DNA of 64,000 bases from Streptacidiphilus sp. P02-A3a (lineage in GTDB: Bacteria; Actinomycetota; Actinomycetes; Streptomycetales; Streptomycetaceae). The translations under genes and the position numbers were made by a program. Shown piece after piece: positions 46,001 to 52,810 of the stretch; position 1 is the stretch's first letter; each line of letters opens with the position of its first letter. Below the pieces are notes generated by a model. That model was given only the letters and a program-made list of their open reading frames with translations. It was not told where the DNA came from and did not search any database. The stretch lies in the NCBI RefSeq assembly GCF_014084105.1, contig NZ_CP048289.1, positions 1,869,922-1,933,921 on the forward strand. Direction: 5' to 3'.

Positions 46001-47314
46001 AGCGGCCAACAGGCCGTCGTGGAAGTGGCCCAGGTTCACACCAACGCAACACCCCAGCAGCACGAGGCTGAGGTCCTCGCGAATCAGGCAACCGATGCGG
46101 CATACGCCGCAGCCGAGGCCCAGGCCGAAGCGCAGCAACTGGCCGAAGACAAAGCCAGGGCAGCAGCCGAAGCCAAGGCAGCAGCCGAGGCATCCGCAGC
46201 CCACCGCCACTGCTCCTGGTACAACCTCGTCTGCCAGGCGGAAGTCCATTCCGCCCAACTTGAGGAAGAGCTGACGCTTCTCCTGGTCGCTGCGGCTGTC
46301 GTCGCTCTCGTAATCTTCGCCCCCGAGGTCGTCATAGCCGCGGGCATGGCCGCAACTGAGTCCCTTGGGGTTACTGGTTCGGCCATGATGGCCAGTATCG
46401 CCGGCAGCGCAGCAGGGCTCAGCACAGTCGCCGCAGGGGCCGGCCTCACCGGTGTCGCCGCTGGTGCCGGTGTCATCGCCGAGGTCGCCGGAGCAGGCAG
46501 TTTTGAGGCAGGTGGCGGTGATGGGACGACGTGCAGCTTCGCTCCCACCACATTGGTGCTGATGGCGGACGGCACGACCGAGGCCATCAGCCAGCTGAAG
46601 GTGGGCGACAAGGTCGAAGCGGCCGACCCCACTACCGGCAAGGACAAGGGCGGCCGGACCGTCCAGCACATCTGGATCAACCACGACACCGATCTACTCG
46701 ACCTCACCGTCAACAACGGCCATGGCCCCGCCTCGGTCATCCACACCACCGCGAACCACCCCTTCTGGGACGACACCACCCACACCTGGACCCGAGCCGA
46801 CCACCTCAGGCCCCACGACAAACTCGCCAGCACCAGCGGCCAGCACCCCACCGTCGTCACCACCAAGGTCACCCCCGGAGCGGCGAACCGCTGGAACCTG
46901 ACCATCCAGCAACTCCACACGTACTATGTACTCGCTGGTGCGACGCCGATCTTGGTGCATAATTGCAATGGGTTCACCCCGCAAGACCTGCAAGACGTTG
47001 CTAGTCACCTGGACCGAGTTGATGAAAATGGCGAGCGCGTATTCGAGGACTGGGGACCAAATCATGCAATGATTTCCGGGATCAAGGACACCATGGAGAA
47101 TGGCGCCGAGCTTTCGGAGGGGCAGACAAACTTCATGACCCACGAATTGACCGAGAAGGGCCTCATGGATGGAGGGATGGACTCTGAGGCGGCGCATGAA
47201 TTGTCGCTCCAGACTCATCCTCTATTCAAAAACTATACGCCAGAGGTAATTGATCAATTCCCCGAGGAATTCAATAACAACTGGCGTCGAGCCTGGGGAA
47301 TGACGCCAAGGTGA
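40100..47314 (+). CDS. Secreted RHS-repeat polymorphic toxin with Hint domain and variable C-terminal toxin
   Basis: A 2404-residue exported contact-dependent toxin. It has an N-terminal signal or anchor segment (residues 1-36), a beta domain near 280-330, and YD/RHS repeats through about 1100-1900 that form the cocoon. The RHS core ends at YDTTLGRFISLDP...DPTGL (about 1907-1946). After an Ala/Glu-rich helix and a hydrophobic span near 2055-2085 comes a Hint self-cleaving domain from Cys2145 (CSFAPTTLVLMADG) to H2287-N2288-C2289. The last 115 residues are the toxin; it has HELTE in THELTEKGLM but no family I can name. GTG 40100 follows a GGGGGTAGG site. The stop overlaps the next gene by 4 nt. 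Confidence 0.92.
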   Translation: MRARLWWARHGSAWAWMALATVGALLVQLGVADAAQALPLLAKPTITAPKANLGTPVTVTPVPVRHLPQPTRTANYRATATQWPGASTASVSLSTTTARASTSPAKSPVWGQRLPNAHGAYTGPVSLGVKVLTRSAATSVGVSGILAQVTPIGGGRGPVRVGFDYATFAQAYGGDYAQRLRLVELPACALNSPQLAACRTQSPLASSNDAATQSVSADVTMAASTSAARSDALSGGAVPKESATSSASGSGAMVIALTSSASPDGGGAGGQYGATSLKPSGSWSSGGSSGSFDYNYPLTMPPAISSMVPTVDLSYDSGSVDGQTASAQAQSSWIGDGWSMADSYIEQSFVTCADEPEGVTLTSSEQTGDMCYDGPIVTMSLGGSSVSLIQDAKGHWHTNNDNGDVITQVDNSNNGSGTYNTDYWTVTDRSGTVYEFGLNELPGWSSGKPTTNSVDYEPVYSSQVGDPCYSSAGFTSSECTMAYRWHLDYVKDLHDNAMDYYYTQNTNYYAGDDGAKNGASSYAYIRDSELSHIDYGFTNPNAYGNVADRIAFTSGDRCVATTCDPLNSGDAANWPDVPLDLVCAKGATCGNYGPAFFSTVRLTGIATEQWNGSSYTTVDNYALTEGIPTTGTYNTSTLQLDTITRTGEDTAAGGTSPPAQSESFGYEMMANRVNYTAGAGSALGPLNRYRLTSITTESNSVISIVYELVDPCTVTSIASLTPSSNTSSCFPVEWSPKGTPYLDWFNKYVVKSVSQSDPSGGSAGLFTQYKYIGPAAWHYDDNELVQAKYRTYGQWRGYGDVQTLTGQGTDPVTESESWFYRGMDGDWLSSTQNRSVTLTDSQGGTHTDSDQLAGDVLETAAYTYNGGPVDSSTINSYWVSPATATRTRSGLPPVTANAVGQVETWSRKAITGSSPGWRTTETDVAFDTTTTSPTFGLVLLSYSHGDLSLAGPSSTQETCTQTSYAPANVSLNLVDLVSETETDDKPCGGTSPAGASAPTAAQTNALTTPSSLNKSTDVISDTRTFYDNPTMATTWPQPASPTWPQATPSLGDVSVVQDANGYNGSAFTYQTATATTYDSYGRPVVAYDADGNKTSTVFTDTAYLTTTKVQATNALGQITSATLDPERDLTLTSTDANGVVSTVHYDGLGRSTAVWEDSRPTTSPANELYSYSYPAAATNAPVVVTTETLNDESGYSISTTLYDALMRVRQTQAEAVSTTAGRIISDTFYDSHGWTYKTNSDYWDTTSSPNGTLVTVPDNKSAQQTLTSFDGLGNPTVVTSLDDSVVKQTAYTQYLGSSTITVPPSGGTASATQVDALGRTTELDQYSVAPTVTTSTTGGFTTEAITGGSTQATKYTFNPQGRAWQTTDANGDTWTTNYDFLGQATTTTDPDAGTSAAPTEYDPQGNMLQGTDSAGHTLSYTYDALSRKTAEYDATTANQSSTNEVASWVYDNSNGVTGVTDPIGHVTTEYSYTPAGTFTTQEKGFNVFGESTGETYTVPGTGGLSGNYAYQHTYSSVVGLPKSTLVPAAGGMPAEVLTTGYCAYSGLDEPCTLGGTNGYTQGTSYSGLGQVAQEIIGSATNKATVSDTYDPHTGALTDQNVVNTAVSSTPMDDTGYGYDPSGNITSETDVRNGSATETQCYDYDALDRLTQAWTTAATASSCATQPTATTVGDGIAGSAYWTNWSFDSIGQPKTQTQHSLTGGTDTAINYTYGGSDPSCSATSSGAHTLANAVTTGGSSSTSSYCYNGLGQTTTRTTPSGTQSLTWNDEGQLDTATTGTSTSSYYYDGDGNVIERTDPNITTLFLPDQQVTYITSTNSLNNVRSYALPGGGQAVLTNSNYSFVLSDQNSTATLSLDSTTKNPSWQQYTPYGAPRGASPGSSWLDPNGYLNKPQDNADQLTTIGAREYDTTLGRFISLDPVLGSDPQQFNGYTYAAGNPTSSSDPTGLHVYNPGPDGCDAACQMEWIQSGQQAVVEVAQVHTNATPQQHEAEVLANQATDAAYAAAEAQAEAQQLAEDKARAAAEAKAAAEASAAHRHCSWYNLVCQAEVHSAQLEEELTLLLVAAAVVALVIFAPEVVIAAGMAATESLGVTGSAMMASIAGSAAGLSTVAAGAGLTGVAAGAGVIAEVAGAGSFEAGGGDGTTCSFAPTTLVLMADGTTEAISQLKVGDKVEAADPTTGKDKGGRTVQHIWINHDTDLLDLTVNNGHGPASVIHTTANHPFWDDTTHTWTRADHLRPHDKLASTSGQHPTVVTTKVTPGAANRWNLTIQQLHTYYVLAGATPILVHNCNGFTPQDLQDVASHLDRVDENGERVFEDWGPNHAMISGIKDTMENGAELSEGQTNFMTHELTEKGLMDGGMDSEAAHELSLQTHPLFKNYTPEVIDQFPEEFNNNWRRAWGMTPR

Positions 47315-47850
47315 TCATCGAGAAGGCAGCGGTTCGGATTGCTGTCGAACTGGGTAGAGGGGCTGCTGGCAGCAGCGGTTCGCGGCTCCAGATGGAAGAG
47401 TATTCGGCCTCTTTCCACCTGCTGACCAGGCCGGAAGTCTGTGTTTCGATCGAAGTGCTGCGTCGGCTTGGAGGTATGAGGTCGCGTGCTCTTGTCGGGG
47501 GCTGCTTTGAGGCGCGGCAGGCCGGTCCGTCTTCCATGGAAGTCTTCTATGAAGACGCTCATTTGGGCACTGGTCGGGAAGCTGGTGTGCCGAGTGAACT
47601 TGGGCCCCCTTTGGTTACCGGACTGCCCAGTGATTTTCTGGGTGCTGTACTAGGGGGACTCCGTGCCGGCGTGGATCGAGTATCTCTGCCATCTGGGCGG
47701 CTGACCGTAGACCGGGCAGCATATAGTGAGGCCGATTCCAGTTCTCGGGCATTCAGTGGTGCGTCAACCCTGCTGGTAGTGGCCATTGATTCAATGCTGT
47801 CCGGTAAAGATGTGGAAGCTGCAATCGGCGGCGCCATCAGGGATCTCTGA
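47311..47850 (+). CDS. Probable immunity protein for the RHS toxin
   Basis: A 179-residue protein with no recognised family. Its GTG start overlaps the toxin stop (GTGA), the standard position of a cognate immunity gene; strict coupling ensures protection with every toxin made. It has no signal peptide and reads as mixed alpha/beta with an alanine-rich C-terminal helix. Base composition is visibly lower in GC than flanking genes, matching the toxin tip and suggesting that the tip and immunity gene travelled together. A strong terminator follows. Confidence 0.8.
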   Translation: MIIEKAAVRIAVELGRGAAGSSGSRLQMEEYSASFHLLTRPEVCVSIEVLRRLGGMRSRALVGGCFEARQAGPSSMEVFYEDAHLGTGREAGVPSELGPPLVTGLPSDFLGAVLGGLRAGVDRVSLPSGRLTVDRAAYSEADSSSRAFSGASTLLVVAIDSMLSGKDVEAAIGGAIRDL

Positions 47851-47879
47851 CTGAGTTTTTGAGAATCCCAGAGATACGT

Positions 47880-47916
47880 TGAGGCCCCGTCGGAAGATAC
47901 TTCCGGTGGGGCCTCA
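47880..47916. terminator. Strong terminator after the toxin-immunity operon
   Basis: TGAGGCCCC (47880-47888) pairs perfectly with GGGGCCTCA (47908-47916), with an inner CGGAAG/CTTCCG stem (47891-47896 and 47900-47905). It sits between the immunity gene and the convergent integrase remnant and probably serves both. Confidence 0.8.
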
Positions 47917-47931
47917 GTGGTGGTTGACGGC

Positions 47932-47953
47932 AGTAGTTGACGGCAACGTCAGC
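47932..47953. repeat. Short direct repeat at the integrase 3' end
   Basis: GTTGACGGCA occurs twice in close succession near 47932-47953, just outside and overlapping the integrase stop. Direct repeats in this position can be att-site arm or core sequence. I did not find a matching distal copy by eye. Confidence 0.35.
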
Positions 47954-49178
47954 GGACGGGTGCCGCACAAAGCGGTGGTTCGTCGCCGTCGTCGGGCCGA
48001 GTGGCGGGCTGGGCGGGGTTGCGGAGGGCGTTGCTGAGGAGGTCGATGGCGTCGCGTTGGAGGCGGAGGCGGACGTGGGCATACACCGTCGCGGTCACCC
48101 CGATGTGGGCATGGCCCAACAGTTCCTTGATGACGACGAGTTCGACGCCCTGCTCCAGGAGGAGGGTCGCCGCCGAGTGCCGGAGGTCGTGGAAGCGGAT
48201 GCGGCGGAGCGTGGCACGATGGAGCAGGGTGTTGAAGTGTCGGGTGAGGGTGGCTCCCTCGATCGGGGAGCCGTCGGGCCGGGTGAAGACGTAGCCCTCG
48301 CCTTCCAGCCGGTGCCCGCCGCTTCTCGTTCCTGGCGCTGCTGGTCGCGGTGCTGTGCGAGGGAGTGCGGGCACTCGGTGGGCAGGGCGATACGTCGTTC
48401 CGAGCTCTGGGCCTTGGTGGGCAGCGCGGTCAGGCCGCCGCTGTTGGTGCGTTGGAGGGTGCGGCGGATGCTGGCAGTTGCGCCGGCCAGGTCGAGGTCT
48501 TCCCAGCGCAGGCCGAGGAGTTCGCCCTTGCGGAGCCCGGTGCGCAGGGCGAGTTCGAACAGCGCGCTCAGCCGGTGCCCGTCTGTGGCGGCGAGGAACG
48601 CTCGGGCTTCCTCGGCGGTGAGGGGTTCGAAGCGACGGGGGCGGGGTGTGCCTATGCGGACGTTGCGGGCCACGTTGCGCGGGATCTCTACCTCTCGGAC
48701 GGCGTGTTCTAGGGCGGACTTGAGGACGGAGTGGACGTAGGCGAGCGTGAGCGGTGAGAGCCGCTTACGGCAGCAGTTCCCGGCCGTGCAGCACTGGGGC
48801 TGGGCGCGGGCGGTATCGAGGCCGCGTGTGCAGCACTGGCAGGTCGTGCGGAGGTGGTCGGGCCAGGTGCGGACGTCCTTGGCGGTGAGTTTGGCGAGCT
48901 TCTTCTTGCCCAGCCCGCGGAGCAGGTAGAGGCGGACGAGGGCGGTGTAGCGGGTGTGGGTGTTCTCGCGGTGCCGGTGGACGGCGACGGTCTCCAGCCA
49001 GTGGGTGAGGAACGACGCGAGGCTGCCCTGCGCGGATGGAGCGGGGACGCCGCGGTTGCTGGTGGCGGTCTTCTCGGTCAGCTGGGCCGGCGCGTCCTTC
49101 CGCGTGGTGCCGTAGACGCGGATCCGCTTGGGGGTTCTTCGGCTTGGTACGGGCTTGCTGCCGGTCGGTGCCAGTCGG
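47949..49178 (-). pseudogene. Tyrosine recombinase (phage/ICE integrase), N-terminally truncated and frameshifted
   Basis: Reading the minus strand gives a nearly full Streptomyces integrase: RIRVYGTTRKDAPAQLTEK, a SAM-like core-binding domain, the Cys-rich segment TCQCCTRGLDTARA...CCTAGNCC, then the catalytic domain with Arg in TGLRKGELLGLRWEDL, HDLRHSAATLLLEQGVELVVIKELLGHAHIGVTATVYAHV with H-R-H and Tyr. Two faults: a one-base frameshift near 48310 (after QEREAAGTG), and loss of about 40 N-terminal residues with a TAA stop just upstream near 49180. It is thus inactive unless the frameshift is a sequencing error. Confidence 0.88.
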
Positions 49179-49278
49179 ACAAGCGGTTAAACTGAGATAG
49201 CGTCAGTGCCTCGGTCCGACCCTGGGACGCCGCCCGCTGTGGCGGCGGGACGCTCGGATCGATCGTGAATCGGCGGGT

Positions 49279-49845
49279 ATGCGCGAGGCGGGTGGCGGCG
49301 AGGAGCAGTTCTACTGCGGGCTCCCGCTCTCCGCCGTCAAAGAGCGCGTGAGCATGGCTCGGCTGGAGCTCGTCGCGAGCGCGGCCGGCTGCTCGCTGAG
49401 CGACCCGCGGGTCGACTACGACGGCTGGGATGTCACGGTCGTCTCCCACGCGGAGTTCCTGCGGTACTCCGGCCCGCGGTTCGACATCCAGCTCAAGGCG
49501 ACGAGCAGCGAGAGCGTCGCGCGCCCGCTCAAGAACGGCGACTTCTCGTTCACGCTGGACGCGTCCACGTACCGGAAGCTCAGCGATCCGAAGCGGTACG
49601 AACGGGCGCTGCTCGTCGTGCTGATTCTGCCCTCGCGGACCGGCCCGGCCGAGTGGGCCGTTCGGCATGGTCAGGAGCTACGCTCACCGGGGATCATGCT
49701 GTGGGCCGACCCGCGCGACTGGGACGCCGAACTGCCTCCCGGGCGGGAGTCCGTGACCGTGCGGTTGAGCCGGGACGACCACTTCGACCCGGAATTCATT
49801 CGGGCACTCATGAAGGAGATCGGCGACGGAGGAGGTGGGCGATGA
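49279..49845 (+). CDS. DUF4365 nuclease-like protein
   Basis: A 188-residue protein matching DUF4365, a family with a PD-(D/E)xK-like fold. The putative metal site is visible as DYDGWDVTV (Asp51) followed by FDIQLKAT (Gln71 and Lys73), that is D...QxK. Such domains occur in restriction, retron-like and other defence genes, though this group's substrate is not established. ATG 49279 was chosen; an earlier start is blocked by the integrase remnant. The stop overlaps the next gene by 4 nt (ATGA), so the two form a coupled pair. Confidence 0.85.
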   Translation: MREAGGGEEQFYCGLPLSAVKERVSMARLELVASAAGCSLSDPRVDYDGWDVTVVSHAEFLRYSGPRFDIQLKATSSESVARPLKNGDFSFTLDASTYRKLSDPKRYERALLVVLILPSRTGPAEWAVRHGQELRSPGIMLWADPRDWDAELPPGRESVTVRLSRDDHFDPEFIRALMKEIGDGGGGR

Positions 49846-51107
49846 ACGGTGCAGAATTCGACAGCTTCCGGAGGATGGCATCCACTTTCACGCCGACGAC
49901 TGTCACACGATTCCTCGCCGCACAGGGCTGGACAGCAGAGAGCCGCACCAGTGGGGTGAAGGAGATCTGGAGCCGCCGCGCAGCTTCCGGTAGTGCGGAA
50001 CGAGCGCGGGTGATGATTCCCTTTGCGATCGACTACGTGGATTTTGAGCGCCGCTTCAGTGAAGCTCTGATTTCCATCTCCCAAGTCCACGGATATGACG
50101 CCGAGGATCTTTCCCGGCGGATCAGCTCCACCATGACGGATGTCCTCAGCGTCCGCCTTGTCCGGACGCCCGCGGGTGACACGGTGCCACTCGCCGAAGG
50201 CGAGAAGGTGATTCATGAGTTCAACAATCTGCTGAAGAACTTCGCCATCGCGACGGCCACCCACCGTGTTCGCCGCACTGGCGGCCGGATGCCGAGGCAG
50301 GCGGCCGACTTCATGCGGCACCATGCCCGACTCGGACACACCCGGAGCGGAAGCTTCGTCATCACCTTCGCCGCCCTGCTGGACGAGTCGGAGCGGTCGC
50401 CGAGCCCGACGCATCAGGACGTCGATCGTCGCCACGAACGTGATGAGTCGGCTCCCTTTGCCCGCAAGGTGATGGCCGCTCTTGCCCAGGCCATTGAAAC
50501 GGCGGGCGAACTGCGGTCCGGGTCGCCCGAAATCGGATGGGCCAGGACAACGGAAGAGCTCCGCCGCGCGGCACTGGTCGTGGAAATGCTCGACAGGTTC
50601 CGGTCGTTCGACGAACTCGAAGAGATCGACCTCTCCTTTACCTGGGCCTCCGCATTGCCAGAGCCGACGGCCGGGCTGAGCGTGTGCTCCTTCCGTTTCG
50701 ACGACCTACCGGAGATTCCCGCCGAACCTGGGCGGATCCAGGCCGCGGCCGAACGGGCTTTCGACGACGACTACGCATTGCGTCGTGTGGCCGGGGTGTC
50801 GCCTCCCGATGCGCTGGACGTTCGTCGTACTGCCACATCCGAGGAAATCGTCTCCGGGATCGTCCATTCCCTGGAACGGGCCGATGGCGGTGGCACGGTG
50901 ACGATTCGCGTGGACGACGGGCGATCGCCTTTCGACGTGCGTCTCACTCTCCGTGCTGCGGATTACCTGATGGCTGTCCGGGCCCACCTGGCGGACGTGC
51001 CCGTCTCGGCGAGCGGAGAACTGACGAGGATCGGCCCGACTGCCAGGCTGGGCAACGCCGTACTCGACACCGCGAAGATTGAGGCCGCCCTCCGCGCCCT
51101 GCCCTGA
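49842..51107 (+). CDS. Unrecognised partner of the DUF4365 protein
   Basis: A 421-residue protein I cannot assign. Sequence alternates alpha/beta; residues 1-110 (MNGAEFDSFRRMASTFTPTTVTRFLAAQGWTAES, then IDYVDFERRFSEALISISQVHGYD) and a central helical part near 120-230 precede a C-terminal beta-rich domain with VTIRVDDGRSPFDVRLTL near 365-382. No catalytic motif, signal peptide or membrane span is evident. ATG 49842 overlaps the DUF4365 stop, so they should be made in fixed ratio and probably form a complex. It may be a sensor or antitoxin-like partner. Confidence 0.8.
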   Translation: MNGAEFDSFRRMASTFTPTTVTRFLAAQGWTAESRTSGVKEIWSRRAASGSAERARVMIPFAIDYVDFERRFSEALISISQVHGYDAEDLSRRISSTMTDVLSVRLVRTPAGDTVPLAEGEKVIHEFNNLLKNFAIATATHRVRRTGGRMPRQAADFMRHHARLGHTRSGSFVITFAALLDESERSPSPTHQDVDRRHERDESAPFARKVMAALAQAIETAGELRSGSPEIGWARTTEELRRAALVVEMLDRFRSFDELEEIDLSFTWASALPEPTAGLSVCSFRFDDLPEIPAEPGRIQAAAERAFDDDYALRRVAGVSPPDALDVRRTATSEEIVSGIVHSLERADGGGTVTIRVDDGRSPFDVRLTLRAADYLMAVRAHLADVPVSASGELTRIGPTARLGNAVLDTAKIEAALRALP

Positions 51108-51126
51108 GGGCCGCAGGTCACGAAGT

Positions 51127-51155
51127 GTGCTCCCCGCCGACGCGGGGGTGGTCCG
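51127..51155. CRISPR. Single isolated type I-E-like CRISPR repeat
   Basis: A 29-nt stretch fits the actinobacterial type I-E repeat layout GTGCTCCCCGC-NNNN-GCGGGGGTGGTCCG, including both flanks of the hairpin. Neither side has a second copy at repeat-plus-spacer distance, so this is not an array, but a solo repeat or relic. The inner hairpin also lies between convergent genes and could simply be a terminator that resembles a repeat. Confidence 0.5.
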
Positions 51156-51191
51156 TGTGCGGTCGGCGGCGGGTGGGGTTCCCGGGCGCGT

Positions 51192-51800
51192 TCAGCTCCG
51201 ACTTGAGCGACCGGGGGTGGCGGTCGGCTGCGCCTGGGTCGGGCGCAGGCCGTTGACCAGGAGGTCCAGCAGGTGCGCTGCCTGCTCCTCGGTGACCTGC
51301 TCGCGCATCCAGGCGGCGGCGTTCATCAGCGCGTGCACGTCCGCCGCCGTGACGTCGTCGCGGACCGCGCCCGACGCGCGGGCGGCGGTGAGCAGGGTCT
51401 GCGTGATCCCGTCCATCCGTCCGCAGGCTTCGTGCAGCTCCGACGCCTCGTCGTCCAGGCTCTCCATCAGCAGCGTCGCGAGCCCCCGGTATGCCGCCGC
51501 GTGCACGGCCACGGCGCCCATCCAGCCGGCCAGGGCGTCCGCCCCCGAGGCCGGTCCCGCCAGTTCGCTGCCGTGCTCGAAGAGTGCCGCGTGCCGCTCG
51601 CGCAGCAGGGCCGCCGCCAGTGCCCGACGGTTCGGGAAGTGGCCGTACAGGGTGCCGATCGCGACTCCGGCCCGGCGGGCGATCCCCTCCAGTGACGCCC
51701 CGGTGCCCTGCTCCCGGAACGCGGCGTCGGCCGCCGCCAGGAGGTACTCGCGGTTGCGTTGCGCGTCCGCTCGCGGTCGGCGCGTTGGCGTGCTGCCCAT
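51192..51800 (-). CDS. TetR family transcriptional regulator
   Basis: A 202-residue TetR repressor. The N-terminal HTH reads REYLLAAADAAFREQGTGASLEGIARRAGVAIGTLYGHFPNRRALAAALL (in parts, residues 16-65), and the C-terminal part is the usual all-helical ligand domain. ATG 51800 is supported by AGGGGCAGGTGG upstream; the frame extends to 51857 but into the operator. It is divergent from an NAD(P)-binding oxidoreductase gene across a large palindrome (51816-51860), which is the probable operator for both. Confidence 0.93.
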   Translation of the reverse strand: MGSTPTRRPRADAQRNREYLLAAADAAFREQGTGASLEGIARRAGVAIGTLYGHFPNRRALAAALLRERHAALFEHGSELAGPASGADALAGWMGAVAVHAAAYRGLATLLMESLDDEASELHEACGRMDGITQTLLTAARASGAVRDDVTAADVHALMNAAAWMREQVTEEQAAHLLDLLVNGLRPTQAQPTATPGRSSRS

Positions 51801-51815
51801 CCACCTGCCCCTTGT

Positions 51816-51860
51816 AAGTTGAGGAGTCCTCGACTTATTATTTCGAGGACTCCTCAACTT
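51816..51860. promoter_or_regulatory. Large perfect palindrome, TetR operator
   Basis: Arms 51816-51833 (AAGTTGAGGAGTCCTCGA) and 51843-51860 are exact complements across a 9-bp AT-rich spacer. Each arm also contains the smaller palindrome GAGGAGTCCTC/GAGGACTCCTC, so the region offers two symmetric half-operators. It lies between the divergent TetR and oxidoreductase starts and must overlap their promoters. Confidence 0.8.
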
Positions 51861-51877
51861 TAGCCGAAGGCATTCAC

Positions 51878-52744
51878 ATGATCTTGGTTACCGGGGCCAC
51901 CGGATCCATCGGCAGGCATCTGGTCCGCGAACTGCGGGACCTGGGGGCACCGTTCACCGCCCTGGTGCGCGACGCCGACAAGGGCCGGGCGCTCGGCTGC
52001 CGCTACGTCGTCGGGGACTTCGACGACCCCGGCTCGCTCGCCGCCGCGCTCGACGGCGTCGATCACCTGCTGCTCAACAGCGCGGGAGCGGTCCCCACCA
52101 GCGACGGGGCGCCGCAACCCATGATCGCCCAGCAGCGGGCCGCCATCGACGCGGCCGGACGCGCCGGCGTCCGGCGGATCGTCAAGGTCTCGGTCTGGCA
52201 GGCCCGCCGGGGCGGCAGGCTCGCGCAGGGCGCGCACTGGGAGATCGAGCAGTACCTGAAGGCCTCCGGTATCGAGTGGGCCGTGCTCCAGCCCAGTGGC
52301 TTCATGCAGAACTTCGCCACCGGAGCAGGCACCTTCACCGCCGAGGGGAGTCTCATCTCCCCGGCGACCGACTCGCCCGTCTCGTACGTCGACTGCCAGG
52401 ACATCGCCGCCTGCGCGGCGGTCCTGCTGACCCGGCCCCTGGGCGCGGGCGAGACGTTCGTGCTGACCGGACCGGCCGCCCTCACCATGGCGGAGATCGC
52501 CGGGCAGCTCTCCCGCGCCGTCGACCGGCCGGTCGGGGTCGTCGGGCTGGGCGGCGAGGAGATGGCGGCCCGACTCACCGCGCAGGGCCTGCCCGCCCGG
52601 TTCGCCGCCGACGTCGCCGCCCTGTGGACCGAGGTCGGCGACGGCTCGCTGGCGGCGACGACCGACGAGGTCCGCAACCTGACCGGTCGCGATCCGCGCA
52701 GCTTCGCCGACTTCCTGGCCGCCAACCGGGCCGCCTTCGACTGA
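51878..52744 (+). CDS. NmrA-like NAD(P)-binding oxidoreductase (atypical SDR)
   Basis: A 288-residue protein with an N-terminal Rossmann motif MILVTGATGSIGRHL (GxxGxxG at residues 6-12), a later VKVSVWQA strand and the NmrA-type ALQPSGFMQNF-like segment near 140-150 (VLQPSGFMQNF). It lacks the classic YxxxK catalytic pair, typical of atypical SDR/NmrA proteins that reduce quinones or sense redox state. It is under the divergent TetR, so it is probably induced by an electrophile or small molecule. ATG 51878 is the family start. Confidence 0.9.
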   Translation: MILVTGATGSIGRHLVRELRDLGAPFTALVRDADKGRALGCRYVVGDFDDPGSLAAALDGVDHLLLNSAGAVPTSDGAPQPMIAQQRAAIDAAGRAGVRRIVKVSVWQARRGGRLAQGAHWEIEQYLKASGIEWAVLQPSGFMQNFATGAGTFTAEGSLISPATDSPVSYVDCQDIAACAAVLLTRPLGAGETFVLTGPAALTMAEIAGQLSRAVDRPVGVVGLGGEEMAARLTAQGLPARFAADVAALWTEVGDGSLAATTDEVRNLTGRDPRSFADFLAANRAAFD

Positions 52745-52758
52745 ACCGCCACACCCGG

Positions 52759-52810
52759 GCGCGCTCGGCGGCGCGCGCTCGGCGGTGCGCGCTCAGCAGA
52801 GCGAGCTCGG
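52759..52810. repeat. 14-bp tandem repeat at the end of the NB-ARC gene
   Basis: GCGCGCTCGGCGGC-type units start at 52759, 52773, 52787 and 52801 (3.7 copies of exactly 14 bp, with slight divergence). The array spans the stop codon of the NB-ARC frame at 52793, so slippage may have created that protein's end. Confidence 0.7.

Noticed and set aside
43949..46684. 911-codon minus-strand frame opposite the RHS gene
   Set aside because: Antisense of YD repeats; Gly/Val-rich with no family sequence.
51100..51200. CRISPR array
   Set aside because: Only one repeat-like unit is present; no spacers between repeats and no cas genes in the window.
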